From assembly GCA_019241805.1 (NCBI GenBank), contig JAFAWL010000045.1, positions 1-15,764 of the forward strand: a stretch of 15,764 nucleotides of DNA, written 5' to 3'. The position numbers and the translations under genes are program-made. This document shows positions 1 through 6,396 of the stretch, one piece after another. The notes beneath the pieces were generated by a model that was not told the DNA's origin, made no database searches, and saw only the letters and a program-made list of their open reading frames with translations. The stretch's first letter is position 1; every line of letters starts with the position of its first letter. The stretch comes from Actinomycetota bacterium (GTDB lineage: Bacteria > Actinomycetota > Actinomycetes > Mycobacteriales > Jatrophihabitantaceae).

Positions 1-826
1 GCTTCGTCCCCATGGTCGAGCCGACCACCGACAGGGCAAGAAAGAAGATCCGGTTCAGTTCGGTTGCCGCCGGATTGGGCCCGGAGGTCGAACCGGAGAT
101 GACGATGCGGCCGCCGGGCTTGAGGGTGCGTAGCGAGTGCGCCCACGTTGCCGCGCCGACAGTCTCCATCACGGCGTCCACCCGTTCGGGCAACCGGGCT
201 CCGGAGGCGAAGGCCGCGTGGGCTCCGAAGCCAAGGGCAGCCTGCTGCTTCTCGGGCGTGCGAGCGGTCGCGTAGACGGTGAAGCCGCCCGCGCGTGCCA
301 GTGAGATACAGGCGGAGGCCACGCCCCCGGACGCACCCTGCACGAGCACCGACTGGCCCGGACGCAGCCCCGATTTCACGAACAGCATTCGGTAGGCCGT
401 CAGCCACGCCGTCGGCAGGCAGGCGGCATCGGTGAACGACAGCTCCGGCGGCTTGGGTAGGAGGTTGGCCTTGGGCACCGAGACGTATTCGGCCAACGTG
501 CCCTGATGCAGTTCCGAGAGCAGCGTGCGGCCGGGATCGAGCGTCTCGTCACCAGCCCAGCCCGGTGTCGCGATGACGGAGTGCACGATCACCGGTTCAC
601 CGCTCTCGGTGTCGATTCCCGCGGCGTCGCAACCCAGGATCATCGGCAATCGGTCGCCCGGGATGCCGACCCCGCGCAGGGTGAACAGGTCGTGGTGATT
701 CAGGCTGGCCGCCTTGACCTCGACGGTGATCCAGCCGTCCCGGGCCTGGGGGGCGGGACGTTCGTCCACGACAAGCGCCGAGAGCGGATCCTCGGCAGCC
801 GCCGACGCGGCGAAAGCGGCCCGCAC
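1..826 (-). CDS. Zinc-type medium-chain dehydrogenase / quinone oxidoreductase, 3' end missing
   Basis: This is a member of the medium-chain dehydrogenase/reductase family, a cytosolic NAD(P)H-dependent oxidoreductase whose substrate cannot be told from sequence. About 275 codons are visible, and the C-terminus lies beyond the left edge. The N-terminal GroES-like part contains the family segments ASLNHHDLFTLRGVG and PMILGCDAAG. The cofactor-binding Rossmann part contains VLVQGASGGVASA, near residue 160, followed by KPGGRIVISGSTSG. I placed the start at GTG 826 because the next residues (RAAF, then EDPLSALVVDERPAP) match the usual family N-terminus. No clear ribosome binding site precedes it, and the gene starts four bases after the TAA of the upstream DUF6295-like gene, so translation is probably coupled. 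It is the third gene of a minus-strand operon. The family assignment is secure; the reaction is unknown. Confidence 0.85.
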   Translation of the reverse strand, partial: MRAAFAASAAAEDPLSALVVDERPAPQARDGWITVEVKAASLNHHDLFTLRGVGIPGDRLPMILGCDAAGIDTESGEPVIVHSVIATPGWAGDETLDPGRTLLSELHQGTLAEYVSVPKANLLPKPPELSFTDAACLPTAWLTAYRMLFVKSGLRPGQSVLVQGASGGVASACISLARAGGFTVYATARTPEKQQAALGFGAHAAFASGARLPERVDAVMETVGAATWAHSLRTLKPGGRIVISGSTSGPNPAATELNRIFFLALSVVGSTMGTK

Positions 827-830
827 CGGG

Positions 831-1115
831 TTACGAGGCGCGAGCGACCGACTCGGCCACCAGGGCCGGTGGGGCCGACGCGATCGCGTCCTGGATCGCG
901 GCGGCCAGCGCGAGGGCGGTGTCGGCCGTCAGCTCGAGTGCGACCCGACCGGCGGGCCCCGCCGAGGGCACCGCGAAATCGATGTTGAGCGTGTGATCGG
1001 CCAGTGCATGCACCGGATGATCGAAGTACACCGTCGCGCCGTCGATCCGGCGCCACCGCTCGTCGGTCTTCGCGCTGCCGGTGGCGGCGATATTCACCGT
1101 GGCGTACGTGCACAT
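831..1115 (-). CDS. Small DUF6295-like protein
   Basis: This 94-residue cytosolic protein begins MCTYATVNIAATGSAK and carries the block VYFDHPVHALADHTLNIDF at residues 29-47, followed by RVALEL and a C-terminal alanine-rich helix. I recognise this pattern as DUF6295, a small family of unknown function; the name is from memory. The start at ATG 1115 is supported by a strong ribosome binding site inside the preceding gene (GGGGGTGAT, six bases upstream). The reading frame overlaps the 3' end of the hydrolase gene by 22 bases and ends four bases before the oxidoreductase start, so all three are almost certainly co-translated. The conserved His and Asp residues in the central block could bind metal or substrate, but this is a guess. 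No function can be given. Confidence 0.8.
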   Translation of the reverse strand: MCTYATVNIAATGSAKTDERWRRIDGATVYFDHPVHALADHTLNIDFAVPSAGPAGRVALELTADTALALAAAIQDAIASAPPALVAESVARAS

Positions 1116-1861
1116 CCGCCCATCACCCCCAAGTTCTTCGCGAAGAAGTCGGAGATCTTTTCCCAACCGTCCACCGCCGCTTCGACGCGATAACTCGGGC
1201 GGTCGGTGGTGAAGAAGCCGTGGCCCGCCCCGTCGTAGCGATGAATCTCGAACTGCTTGTTGTTCGCCGAGAGCACCGCGTCGAGTTCGTCGACGTGCTC
1301 GGGGGAGGGCGTCTTGTCCTCGTTGCCGAACAGGCCCAGCAGCGGGCAACGCAGGTTCGGCAGCTGGTCGGTCAAGTTGGTGATCTTCAGCAGCCAACCG
1401 TCCGGAACGGTCCCGGTGACGTAGGCGCCGTAGCAGTCGACGGCGGCATCCACGTCGAGATTGCAGGCGACCAGCGCGCTCTGCCGCCCGCCCGAGCAGT
1501 AACCGATGACGCCGACCTTGCCGTTCGAGTTGGCTTGCCCCCGCAGGTAGCCCGCGGCGCCCTCGGCGTCGGTGAGGATGCGCGAGTCGGGCACGCCGCC
1601 GCGGGAGCGGACCAGGGCAGCGGCGTCGTCCGGTGCCGCGCCGGGAGCGTCGCGCGAGTAGAGGTTCGGGCACACGGCGTTGTAGCCCATCGCACCGAGG
1701 GTCCGCACGACCTGCTTGGACCAGGCGTCGTAGCCGGGCAGGTGGTGGAGCACCACGACACCGCCGCGTGGCTCGCTGTCCTCGACCAGGGCGGCGTAGC
1801 CCTCGATCGAGTCGCCGCCGGCATCGAAGTGAACAGTTCGTGCGACAAACGAATCACTCAT
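1094..1861 (-). CDS. Dienelactone hydrolase family protein
   Basis: A 255-residue alpha/beta hydrolase of the dienelactone hydrolase family, cytosolic, expected to open lactone or ester bonds. The catalytic triad is visible: nucleophile Cys122 in GVIGYCSGG, Asp182 in LFGNEDKTP and His214 in GAGHGFF. VVVLHHLPGYDAW near residues 36-47 fits the oxyanion-hole strand. The start at ATG 1861 (MSDSFVARTVHFDAGG) gives a normal family length; a longer frame reaching back to 1963 would run over the divergent RNase gene and its promoter and is unlikely. No strong Shine-Dalgarno sequence precedes it. It is the first gene of the operon with the DUF6295-like protein and the oxidoreductase. The true substrate is not known; many family members are not involved in chloroaromatic degradation. 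Confidence 0.88.
   Translation of the reverse strand: MSDSFVARTVHFDAGGDSIEGYAALVEDSEPRGGVVVLHHLPGYDAWSKQVVRTLGAMGYNAVCPNLYSRDAPGAAPDDAAALVRSRGGVPDSRILTDAEGAAGYLRGQANSNGKVGVIGYCSGGRQSALVACNLDVDAAVDCYGAYVTGTVPDGWLLKITNLTDQLPNLRCPLLGLFGNEDKTPSPEHVDELDAVLSANNKQFEIHRYDGAGHGFFTTDRPSYRVEAAVDGWEKISDFFAKNLGVMGGCARTPR
1122..1130 (-). promoter_or_regulatory. Ribosome binding site of the DUF6295-like gene
   Basis: On the minus strand this reads GGGGGTGAT, eight of nine matches to the anti-16S consensus GGAGGTGAT, six bases before ATG 1115. It lies within the coding sequence of the upstream hydrolase and fixes the start of the small gene. Confidence 0.7.
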
Positions 1862-1909
1862 GGCAAGGATCGAAGCACGCGAGGGCCGTCCCACGCCATA
1901 GCGCGAGCC

Positions 1910-1915
1910 AGAGTA
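1910..1915 (-). promoter_or_regulatory. Putative -10 element of the hydrolase operon
   Basis: On the minus strand this reads TACTCT, fitting actinobacterial TANNNT, with a predicted transcription start near 1903 and a leader of about 40 bases. It is placed back to back with the RNase -10 element, ten bases away. No convincing -35 was found. Confidence 0.35.
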
Positions 1916-1925
1916 TGAGGCGACG

Positions 1926-1931
1926 TACAGT
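1926..1931 (+). promoter_or_regulatory. Putative -10 element for a leaderless RNase mRNA
   Basis: TACAGT is followed by exactly six bases and then GTG 1938, the classic actinobacterial geometry in which transcription begins on the first base of the start codon. There is no Shine-Dalgarno sequence before the start, which agrees with a leaderless transcript. Confidence 0.5.
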
Positions 1932-1937
1932 CGCCGC

Positions 1938-2384
1938 GTGCCGCGCGCCCGTCGACCTCTCATCGCGCTCGTGGCGCTGCTGGTTGCGCTCGCGATCGGC
2001 TACGGCGTGCAGGCGGCCCGTTCGTCGCACCATGCCGCGCCCGCCGTGGCCGGCAGCACGACGGGCGCGCCGGCATCGAGCGGTCGCTCGAGCGGCGCGA
2101 CGATGCGTACCGTCGCCCTGTCCTCGTTGCCGCCGCAGGCCGCGGCTACGGTCGCGCTGATCCAGCACGGCGGCCCGTATCCCTACTCCGAGGACGGCAC
2201 CGTCTTCGCCAACGACGAGCACCTGCTGCCGACTCGATCACGTGGTTACTACCACGAGTACACCGTGACCACGCCGGGCGCCTCGACCCGGGCGACCCGG
2301 CGCATCGTGACCGGTTCGCGCGGCGAGTTCTACTACACCGACGACCACTACGAGTCCTTCGTGCGGGTCGACGTCCAGCACTGA
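1938..2384 (+). CDS. Exported guanyl-specific ribonuclease, RNase Sa / barnase-like
   Basis: A 148-residue protein with a basic N-terminus and a hydrophobic segment (residues 8-24), then an Ala/Ser/Thr-rich linker, then a ribonuclease domain from about residue 57. The domain closely follows Streptomyces RNase Sa from memory: LSSLPPQA, GPYPYSEDGTVF, YYHEYTVTTPGA, TRRIVTG and DDHYESF. Catalytic residues align as Glu107 (Sa Glu54), Arg122 (Sa Arg69) and His137 (Sa His85), with Arg118 matching Sa Arg65, so it should be an active RNA endonuclease cutting after G, working outside the membrane. The two cysteines that form the disulfide in RNase Sa are replaced by Ala60 and His148; the protein has no cysteine at all. 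The hydrophobic segment may be a signal peptide or an anchor; no clear cleavage site is seen. No barstar-type inhibitor gene is present in the window. Confidence 0.88.
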   Translation: MPRARRPLIALVALLVALAIGYGVQAARSSHHAAPAVAGSTTGAPASSGRSSGATMRTVALSSLPPQAAATVALIQHGGPYPYSEDGTVFANDEHLLPTRSRGYYHEYTVTTPGASTRATRRIVTGSRGEFYYTDDHYESFVRVDVQH

Positions 2385-2451
2385 AATCGCGCGCGGTGGC
2401 GCCGCTCGGCGTCGGCGGTGGGTCGTGTGTCGATGCCCTTAACTACCAAGT

Positions 2452-2457
2452 CACACT
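2452..2457 (+). promoter_or_regulatory. Possible -10 element before hemW
   Basis: CACACT lies six bases before ATG 2464, the leaderless spacing, but departs from TANNNT at the first base. There is no ribosome binding site before hemW, which is why a leaderless start is considered. Weak. Confidence 0.25.
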
Positions 2458-2463
2458 GGATGC

Positions 2464-3690
2464 ATGCCCAGCGCGCTGCCCACCGGCGAGCCGGCGCCGG
2501 CGGACGGCCGCCTGCCCGGTGCGGCGCTCTACGCTGCCTACGACGTGCCGTTCGGCGTGTACGTGCATATTCCGTTCTGCGAGGCGCGCTGCGGGTACTG
2601 CGACTTCAACACCTACACCGCGACCGAGTTGGGACCCAGTGTGAGCCGCGGGTCGTTCGCCGACACCGCGCTGCTGGAACTTCGACTGGCCCGAGAGGTG
2701 CTTCGGCAGGCCCAGCAACCGGCGACGACGGTGTTCTTCGGCGGGGGCACGCCCACGATCCTGCCGGCCGAGCACCTCGGCTTGATCGTGCGCGAGATCG
2801 GTGAGCTGTTCGGCCTCACGCCCGATGCCGAAATCACCACCGAGGCCAATCCGGAGTCGGTCACGCCCGCCTACCTGGATCGTCTGCGCGCGGCCGGGTT
2901 CACCCGCATCTCGATCGGAATGCAATCGGCGGTGCCGCGCGTGCTGGAGGTGCTCGACCGGCGTCACCGCCCGGGTCGCCCGGAGCACGTCGTCGCCGAC
3001 GCCCACGCCGCGGGCTTCGAGCACGTGAATCTCGATTTGATCTACGGCGCACCGTATGAGAGCGAGGCCGACTGGCAGGCCTCGCTGGACGCGGCTCTCG
3101 ACGCCGGACCCGACCACATCAGTGCCTACGCCCTGGTGGTCGAACAGGGCACGGCCCTGGCGCGACAGGTGGCGGCCGGAGTGGTGCCCGCACCCGACGA
3201 CGACGTCCTGGCGGATCGCTACGTGCAAGCCGACGAGACGCTGCAGGCCGCGGGCTTCGAGTGGTACGAGGTGTCGAACTGGGCTCGGTCGACCGGCGCG
3301 CGCTGCCGGCACAACGAGTTGTATTGGCGTGACGCCAGCTGGTGGGGAATCGGTCCCGGGGCGCACAGTCACGTGGGCGGAGTGCGCTGGTGGAACGTCA
3401 AGCATCCGGCTCGTTACGCCGCCGCCCTGGAGGCCGGGCGCAGTCCCGCCGCCGGCCGGGAGGTGCTCGACGCCCGGGCCAAGCTGACCGAGAAGGTCAT
3501 GCTGGGCGTGCGCATGCGCGACGGGCTGGCCCTCACCGACGTGCCCGAGCCTGGGCGGGGGCGAGTCGGTGATCTGGCCGGCTGGGGTCTGGTCGATCCG
3601 CGCGCCTTGGACGCCGGCCGCGTATCGCTGACCCAGCGGGGGCGGTTGCTCGCCGACGCGGTCGTGCGCGAGTTGCTGACCGGGACCTGA
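2464..3690 (+). CDS. hemW: Heme chaperone HemW (radical SAM family)
   Basis: A 408-residue radical SAM protein of the HemW family, formerly annotated as oxygen-independent coproporphyrinogen III oxidase-like. HemW binds heme and a 4Fe-4S cluster and hands heme to acceptor proteins. The cluster motif is Cys39-x3-Cys43-x2-Cys46 in VYVHIPFCEARCGYCDFNTY, with the aromatic and Asp residues typical of HemW rather than HemN. GGGTPT at 93-98 is the SAM-binding glycine motif, followed by TTEANPESVT and RISIGMQSA, and CRHNELYW in the C-terminal half is a HemW signature. The start at ATG 2464 gives an N-terminal extension of about 30 residues before the first strand. It stands in its usual actinobacterial position upstream of hrcA, but reads alone, with a convergent small gene between. 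Confidence 0.93.
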   Translation: MPSALPTGEPAPADGRLPGAALYAAYDVPFGVYVHIPFCEARCGYCDFNTYTATELGPSVSRGSFADTALLELRLAREVLRQAQQPATTVFFGGGTPTILPAEHLGLIVREIGELFGLTPDAEITTEANPESVTPAYLDRLRAAGFTRISIGMQSAVPRVLEVLDRRHRPGRPEHVVADAHAAGFEHVNLDLIYGAPYESEADWQASLDAALDAGPDHISAYALVVEQGTALARQVAAGVVPAPDDDVLADRYVQADETLQAAGFEWYEVSNWARSTGARCRHNELYWRDASWWGIGPGAHSHVGGVRWWNVKHPARYAAALEAGRSPAAGREVLDARAKLTEKVMLGVRMRDGLALTDVPEPGRGRVGDLAGWGLVDPRALDAGRVSLTQRGRLLADAVVRELLTGT

Positions 3691-3694
3691 CCGA

Positions 3695-4003
3695 TCAGCG
3701 GGGTTTGAGCTCGTCCAGATCGAGAACACGGACGTGGATGGTGGTCCGCTGCTGCAGCGCGGCCCGAAGCGCCCGGTGCAGACCGTCCTCGAGATAGATC
3801 TCGCCGCCCCACTGCACGGCGTGCGGGAACAGGTCCCCGTAGAAGGTCGAGTCCTCGTCGAGCAACGTGTCGAGGGCCAGTTCGCGCTTGGTCGTGATTA
3901 GTTCGTCCAGGCGCACCGATCGCGGCGGCACCGAGGCCCAGTCGCGCGTCGAGAAGGCGTGGTCGGGATACGGGCGACCTTCCTGGACCGCCTTGAAGAT
4001 CAC
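3695..4003 (-). CDS. Conserved actinobacterial protein of unknown function
   Basis: A 102-residue protein, starting VIFKAVQEGRPYPDH and continuing RSVRLDELITTKRELALDTL, EDSTFYGDLFPHAVQW and GEIYLEDGLHRALRAALQQR. I recognise it as a conserved small protein often located between hemW and hrcA in actinobacteria. Databases sometimes label it a VapB-type antitoxin, for which I see no support: there is no ribbon-helix-helix or AbrB pattern and no toxin gene. The DGLHRALRAALQQR segment resembles the DGxHR motif of ParB-like folds, which is inference. The start is GTG 4003, chosen because GGAAGAAGG lies five bases upstream; a TTG at 4039 would extend it by 12 residues past this site. It ends four bases from hemW, convergently. 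Confidence 0.82.
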   Translation of the reverse strand: MIFKAVQEGRPYPDHAFSTRDWASVPPRSVRLDELITTKRELALDTLLDEDSTFYGDLFPHAVQWGGEIYLEDGLHRALRAALQQRTTIHVRVLDLDELKPR

Positions 4004-4008
4004 CGAAG

Positions 4009-4017
4009 CCTTCTTCC
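4009..4017 (-). promoter_or_regulatory. Ribosome binding site deciding the GTG start at 4003
   Basis: On the minus strand this reads GGAAGAAGG, five bases before GTG 4003. It argues against the longer TTG start at 4039. Confidence 0.65.
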
Positions 4018-4088
4018 GAGAACACGACAAAACACTCAACCGGCGTGCAGCCTAGCGCGCGCGTCCGTCACCCCGCGTGAGGCCAGAA

Positions 4089-4094
4089 TAAGCT
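4089..4094 (+). promoter_or_regulatory. Putative hrcA -10 element
   Basis: TAAGCT fits TANNNT and is followed by GGAGG, similar to the dnaJ (TACACT-GGAGC) and phoH (TACAGT-GGAAG) sites. It predicts a start near 4101 and a 42-base leader. The rest of the 4004-4142 gap shows no CIRCE palindrome and no other structure I can support. Confidence 0.35.
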
Positions 4095-4130
4095 GGAGGC
4101 GGTTGCGCGATCGGGGGCGCGCACACGGCA

Positions 4131-4137
4131 GAAAGGG
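4131..4137 (+). promoter_or_regulatory. hrcA ribosome binding site
   Basis: GAAAGGG lies five bases before GTG 4143 and supports that start over internal alternatives. Confidence 0.6.
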
Positions 4138-4142
4138 CGACG

Positions 4143-5162
4143 GTGAGCGTGGAGGACCGCAAGCTGGAGGTGCTGCGCGCGATCGTCGAGGACTTCATCG
4201 CGACCAATGAGCCGGTCGGCAGCAAGGCATTGGCCGATCGACACAATCTCGGTGTCTCGCCCGCGACCATACGCAACGACATGGCCGCCCTCGAGGAGGA
4301 CGGCCTGATCGCGCAGCCGCACACCAGCGCCGGTCGCGTGCCGACCGACGCCGGTTACCGGATGTTCGTCGACCGGTTGACCTCGATCAAGCCGCTGTCA
4401 CCGGCCGAGAAGCGCGCCATCCAGACCTTTCTCGACAACGCGGTCGACCTCGACGACGTGCTGCATCGCGCGGTCCGCACCCTCGCCCAGCTGACCCGCA
4501 ACGTGGCGGTCGTGCAGTACCCCTCGCTATCGCGCAGCCGCGTGCGTCACATCGAGATCGTCCAGCTCACGGCCGCACGGCTGATGCTGGTCCTGATCAC
4601 CGATACCGGCCGGGTGGAGCAGCGCGTCGTCGAACTGCCGGCCCCCGTCTCCGACGAGTCGGTCGCCGATCTGCGCCAGACGCTCAACCTGCGGCTGCGC
4701 GACCGGTTACTCGCCGACGCGCCCGAAATCGTCACCGAATTGCCACGCACGGTCGACCCGCAACTGCGCGGTTTGGTGAGCACGCTGGTCTCGGTCCTGC
4801 TCGAGACGTTGGTCGAGCAGCACAGCGAGCGGGTGGTGTTGGGCGGCACCGCCAATCTGACCGAGCACGCTCTGGATTTCCCGGCGATCCGCCCGGTGCT
4901 GGAGGCGTTGGAGGAGCAGGTCGTGCTGCTGCGGCTGCTCGACCAGTCGGCCACGTCGACCCAGGTCGTTGTCAGCATCGGCAACGAGAACGCCCACGAG
5001 GGTTTGATCGCCACCTCGGTCATCACGAGTGGTTACCGGGCCCGCGGAGCTGCCCTCGGCGCGGTCGGTGTGCTCGGTCCGCGGCGAATGGACTACGGCC
5101 ACACCATGGCGCGCGTGGCCGCCGTCGCCCGCTACGTCGGAGAGCTGCTGGCCGAGCGCTGA
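4143..5162 (+). CDS. hrcA: Heat-inducible transcription repressor HrcA
   Basis: A 339-residue HrcA, the repressor that binds the CIRCE operator and shuts off class I heat-shock genes; its activity is kept up by the GroE chaperonin. The N-terminal winged helix (about residues 1-75) shows VEDFIATNEPVGSKAL, VSPATIRNDMAALEEDGLI and HTSAGRVPTDAGYRMFVD, all hallmark segments. The middle and C-terminal GAF-like dimerisation part is present to the end, with IGNEN and the glycine-rich GAVGVLGPRRMDYGHTM motif near the C-terminus. Length is normal. The GTG start has a good ribosome binding site. It is followed after 85 bases by dnaJ, with a CIRCE-like operator between the two, so HrcA most likely controls dnaJ and the genes behind it. 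Confidence 0.96.
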   Translation: MSVEDRKLEVLRAIVEDFIATNEPVGSKALADRHNLGVSPATIRNDMAALEEDGLIAQPHTSAGRVPTDAGYRMFVDRLTSIKPLSPAEKRAIQTFLDNAVDLDDVLHRAVRTLAQLTRNVAVVQYPSLSRSRVRHIEIVQLTAARLMLVLITDTGRVEQRVVELPAPVSDESVADLRQTLNLRLRDRLLADAPEIVTELPRTVDPQLRGLVSTLVSVLLETLVEQHSERVVLGGTANLTEHALDFPAIRPVLEALEEQVVLLRLLDQSATSTQVVVSIGNENAHEGLIATSVITSGYRARGAALGAVGVLGPRRMDYGHTMARVAAVARYVGELLAER

Positions 5163-5168
5163 GGTACG

Positions 5169-5174
5169 TACACT
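5169..5174 (+). promoter_or_regulatory. Putative dnaJ -10 element
   Basis: TACACT fits TANNNT and lies just after the hrcA stop codon. The predicted transcription start is near 5181, which puts the CIRCE-like palindrome at about +6 to +32. No good -35 hexamer is seen. Confidence 0.4.
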
Positions 5175-5185
5175 GGAGCCGGTAA

Positions 5186-5212
5186 CTGGCACTCGGTCTG
5201 GCCGAGTGCCAG
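5186..5212. promoter_or_regulatory. CIRCE-like HrcA operator
   Basis: A perfect inverted repeat: left arm CTGGCACTC (5186-5194), nine-base spacer, right arm GAGTGCCAG (5204-5212). Each arm matches the CIRCE consensus (TTAGCACTC - N9 - GAGTGCTAA) at seven of nine positions, with the exact nine-base spacing. Pairing extends one base outward and two bases inward, giving a 12-bp stem with a five-base loop, so it could also form a hairpin in the RNA. It is not followed by a T run, so it is not an ordinary terminator. Its place between hrcA and dnaJ strongly favours an operator. Confidence 0.75.
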
Positions 5213-5247
5213 TCTCGTGACCTGACCGACTGGAGTCCTGAATCCCC

Positions 5248-6393
5248 GTGGCCGACACCCCCCGCGATTACTACGGCCTGCTCGGCGTGGGTCGCGACGC
5301 GACCGGTGAGGAGATCAAGCGGGCCTACCGTCGGCTGGCCCGGGAGTTGCACCCGGACGTGAACCCCGAACCGGAGGCGCAGGAGCGCTTCAAGCAGATC
5401 ACCGCGGCCTACGAGGTGCTCTCCGATCCCGAGAAGCGCCGGATGGTCGACCTCGGCGGCGATCCGCTGAGCAGCGGCGGTGGCAGCGCGGGCAATCCGT
5501 TCACGGGTTTCGGGTCCTTCGGCGATGTGTTCGAAGCATTCTTCGGCGGCGCCGGCGCCGGCGCCGCGGGGGGCCGGGGGCCGCGCAGTCGGGTGCGGCA
5601 GGGGGCCGATGCCCTGCTGCGGGTCGAGCTGACGCTGGCCGAGACGGCGTTCGGCGTCCGCAAGGAGATCGCCGTCGACACCGCGATTGTCTGTTCGACC
5701 TGCACCGGCACCGGGTGCGCGCCCGGAACCTCGCCACGGACATGCGGCACGTGCGGTGGATCCGGCGAGATCCAGAGCATTCAGCGCTCGTTCCTCGGCC
5801 AGGTGATGACGTCGCGGCCGTGTCACGTCTGCGGAGGCACGGGCCAGCAGATCCCGTCACCCTGCCCGACCTGTGGGGGCGAGGGTCGGGTGCGATCGCG
5901 CCGCACCATCGCCGTCGACGTTCCGGCCGGAATCGAGGACGGTATGCGCATCCGCCTGTCCGGACAGGGTGAAGTCGGACCGGGAGGCGGTCCGGCCGGC
6001 GATCTCTACATCGAGATCGCCGAGAAGCCGCACGACACGTTCACCCGCGACGGCGCCGACCTGCATTGCACGGTGGTTGTGCCGATGACAGCCGCCGCGC
6101 TCGGCACCGATCTGGTGTTGACGACCCTGGACGGCGAAGAAAAGCTCGACATCCGAGCAGGCACCCAGTCCGGCCAGGTGATCACCTTGCGTGGCAAGGG
6201 TGTTCCGCGGCTGCGCAGCTCCGCGCGCGGTGACCTGCTGGTACACGTCGAGGTCCGCACGCCCACCCGGCTGGACGAGGCCCAGGAGAAGCTGTTGCGC
6301 GAACTGGCGACACTGCGCAGCGAAGACGTGTCCGTCACCAGCGCCAAGGGCGGCCTGTTCTCGAAAGTGCGCGACGCGTTCGGTGGTCACTGA
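5248..6393 (+). CDS. dnaJ: Chaperone protein DnaJ (DnaJ2 type)
   Basis: A 381-residue full-length class I J-protein, the Hsp70 (DnaK) co-chaperone that stimulates ATP hydrolysis and delivers substrates. The J domain occupies residues 1-70 with the HPD triad at 35-37. A Gly/Phe-rich region follows (about 75-115). Four zinc-finger repeats are intact: CSTCTGTG, CGTCGGSG, CHVCGGTG and CPTCGGEG. The two C-terminal beta domains and a short tail complete it. The GTG start at 5248 has only GGAG 12 bases upstream, a long spacing. Being coupled to hrcA rather than dnaK-grpE marks it as the second actinobacterial DnaJ. The CIRCE-like site upstream suggests heat-shock control by HrcA. The rsmE gene begins three bases after its stop. 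Confidence 0.96.
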   Translation: MADTPRDYYGLLGVGRDATGEEIKRAYRRLARELHPDVNPEPEAQERFKQITAAYEVLSDPEKRRMVDLGGDPLSSGGGSAGNPFTGFGSFGDVFEAFFGGAGAGAAGGRGPRSRVRQGADALLRVELTLAETAFGVRKEIAVDTAIVCSTCTGTGCAPGTSPRTCGTCGGSGEIQSIQRSFLGQVMTSRPCHVCGGTGQQIPSPCPTCGGEGRVRSRRTIAVDVPAGIEDGMRIRLSGQGEVGPGGGPAGDLYIEIAEKPHDTFTRDGADLHCTVVVPMTAAALGTDLVLTTLDGEEKLDIRAGTQSGQVITLRGKGVPRLRSSARGDLLVHVEVRTPTRLDEAQEKLLRELATLRSEDVSVTSAKGGLFSKVRDAFGGH

Positions 6394-6396
6394 ACC

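Noticed and set aside
506..1918. Long plus-strand open frames opposite the oxidoreductase, DUF6295-like and hydrolase genes
   Set aside because: They mirror G/C-rich third codon positions of the minus-strand genes; the translations are Arg/Gly/Val rich and resemble no family, while the minus-strand proteins carry clear motifs.
2443..3729. A 428-codon minus-strand frame opposite hemW
   Set aside because: It is the antisense shadow of hemW; no domain pattern, and it would overlap the small conserved gene as well.
3695..4039. VapB-type antitoxin interpretation of the small convergent gene
   Set aside because: No DNA-binding antitoxin motif and no adjacent toxin gene; the label seems to come from automatic annotation.
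5185..5213. hrcA transcription terminator at the palindrome
   Set aside because: The stem is strong, but no T run follows, and the 9-9-9 CIRCE geometry with the GCACTC/GAGTGC core explains it better.
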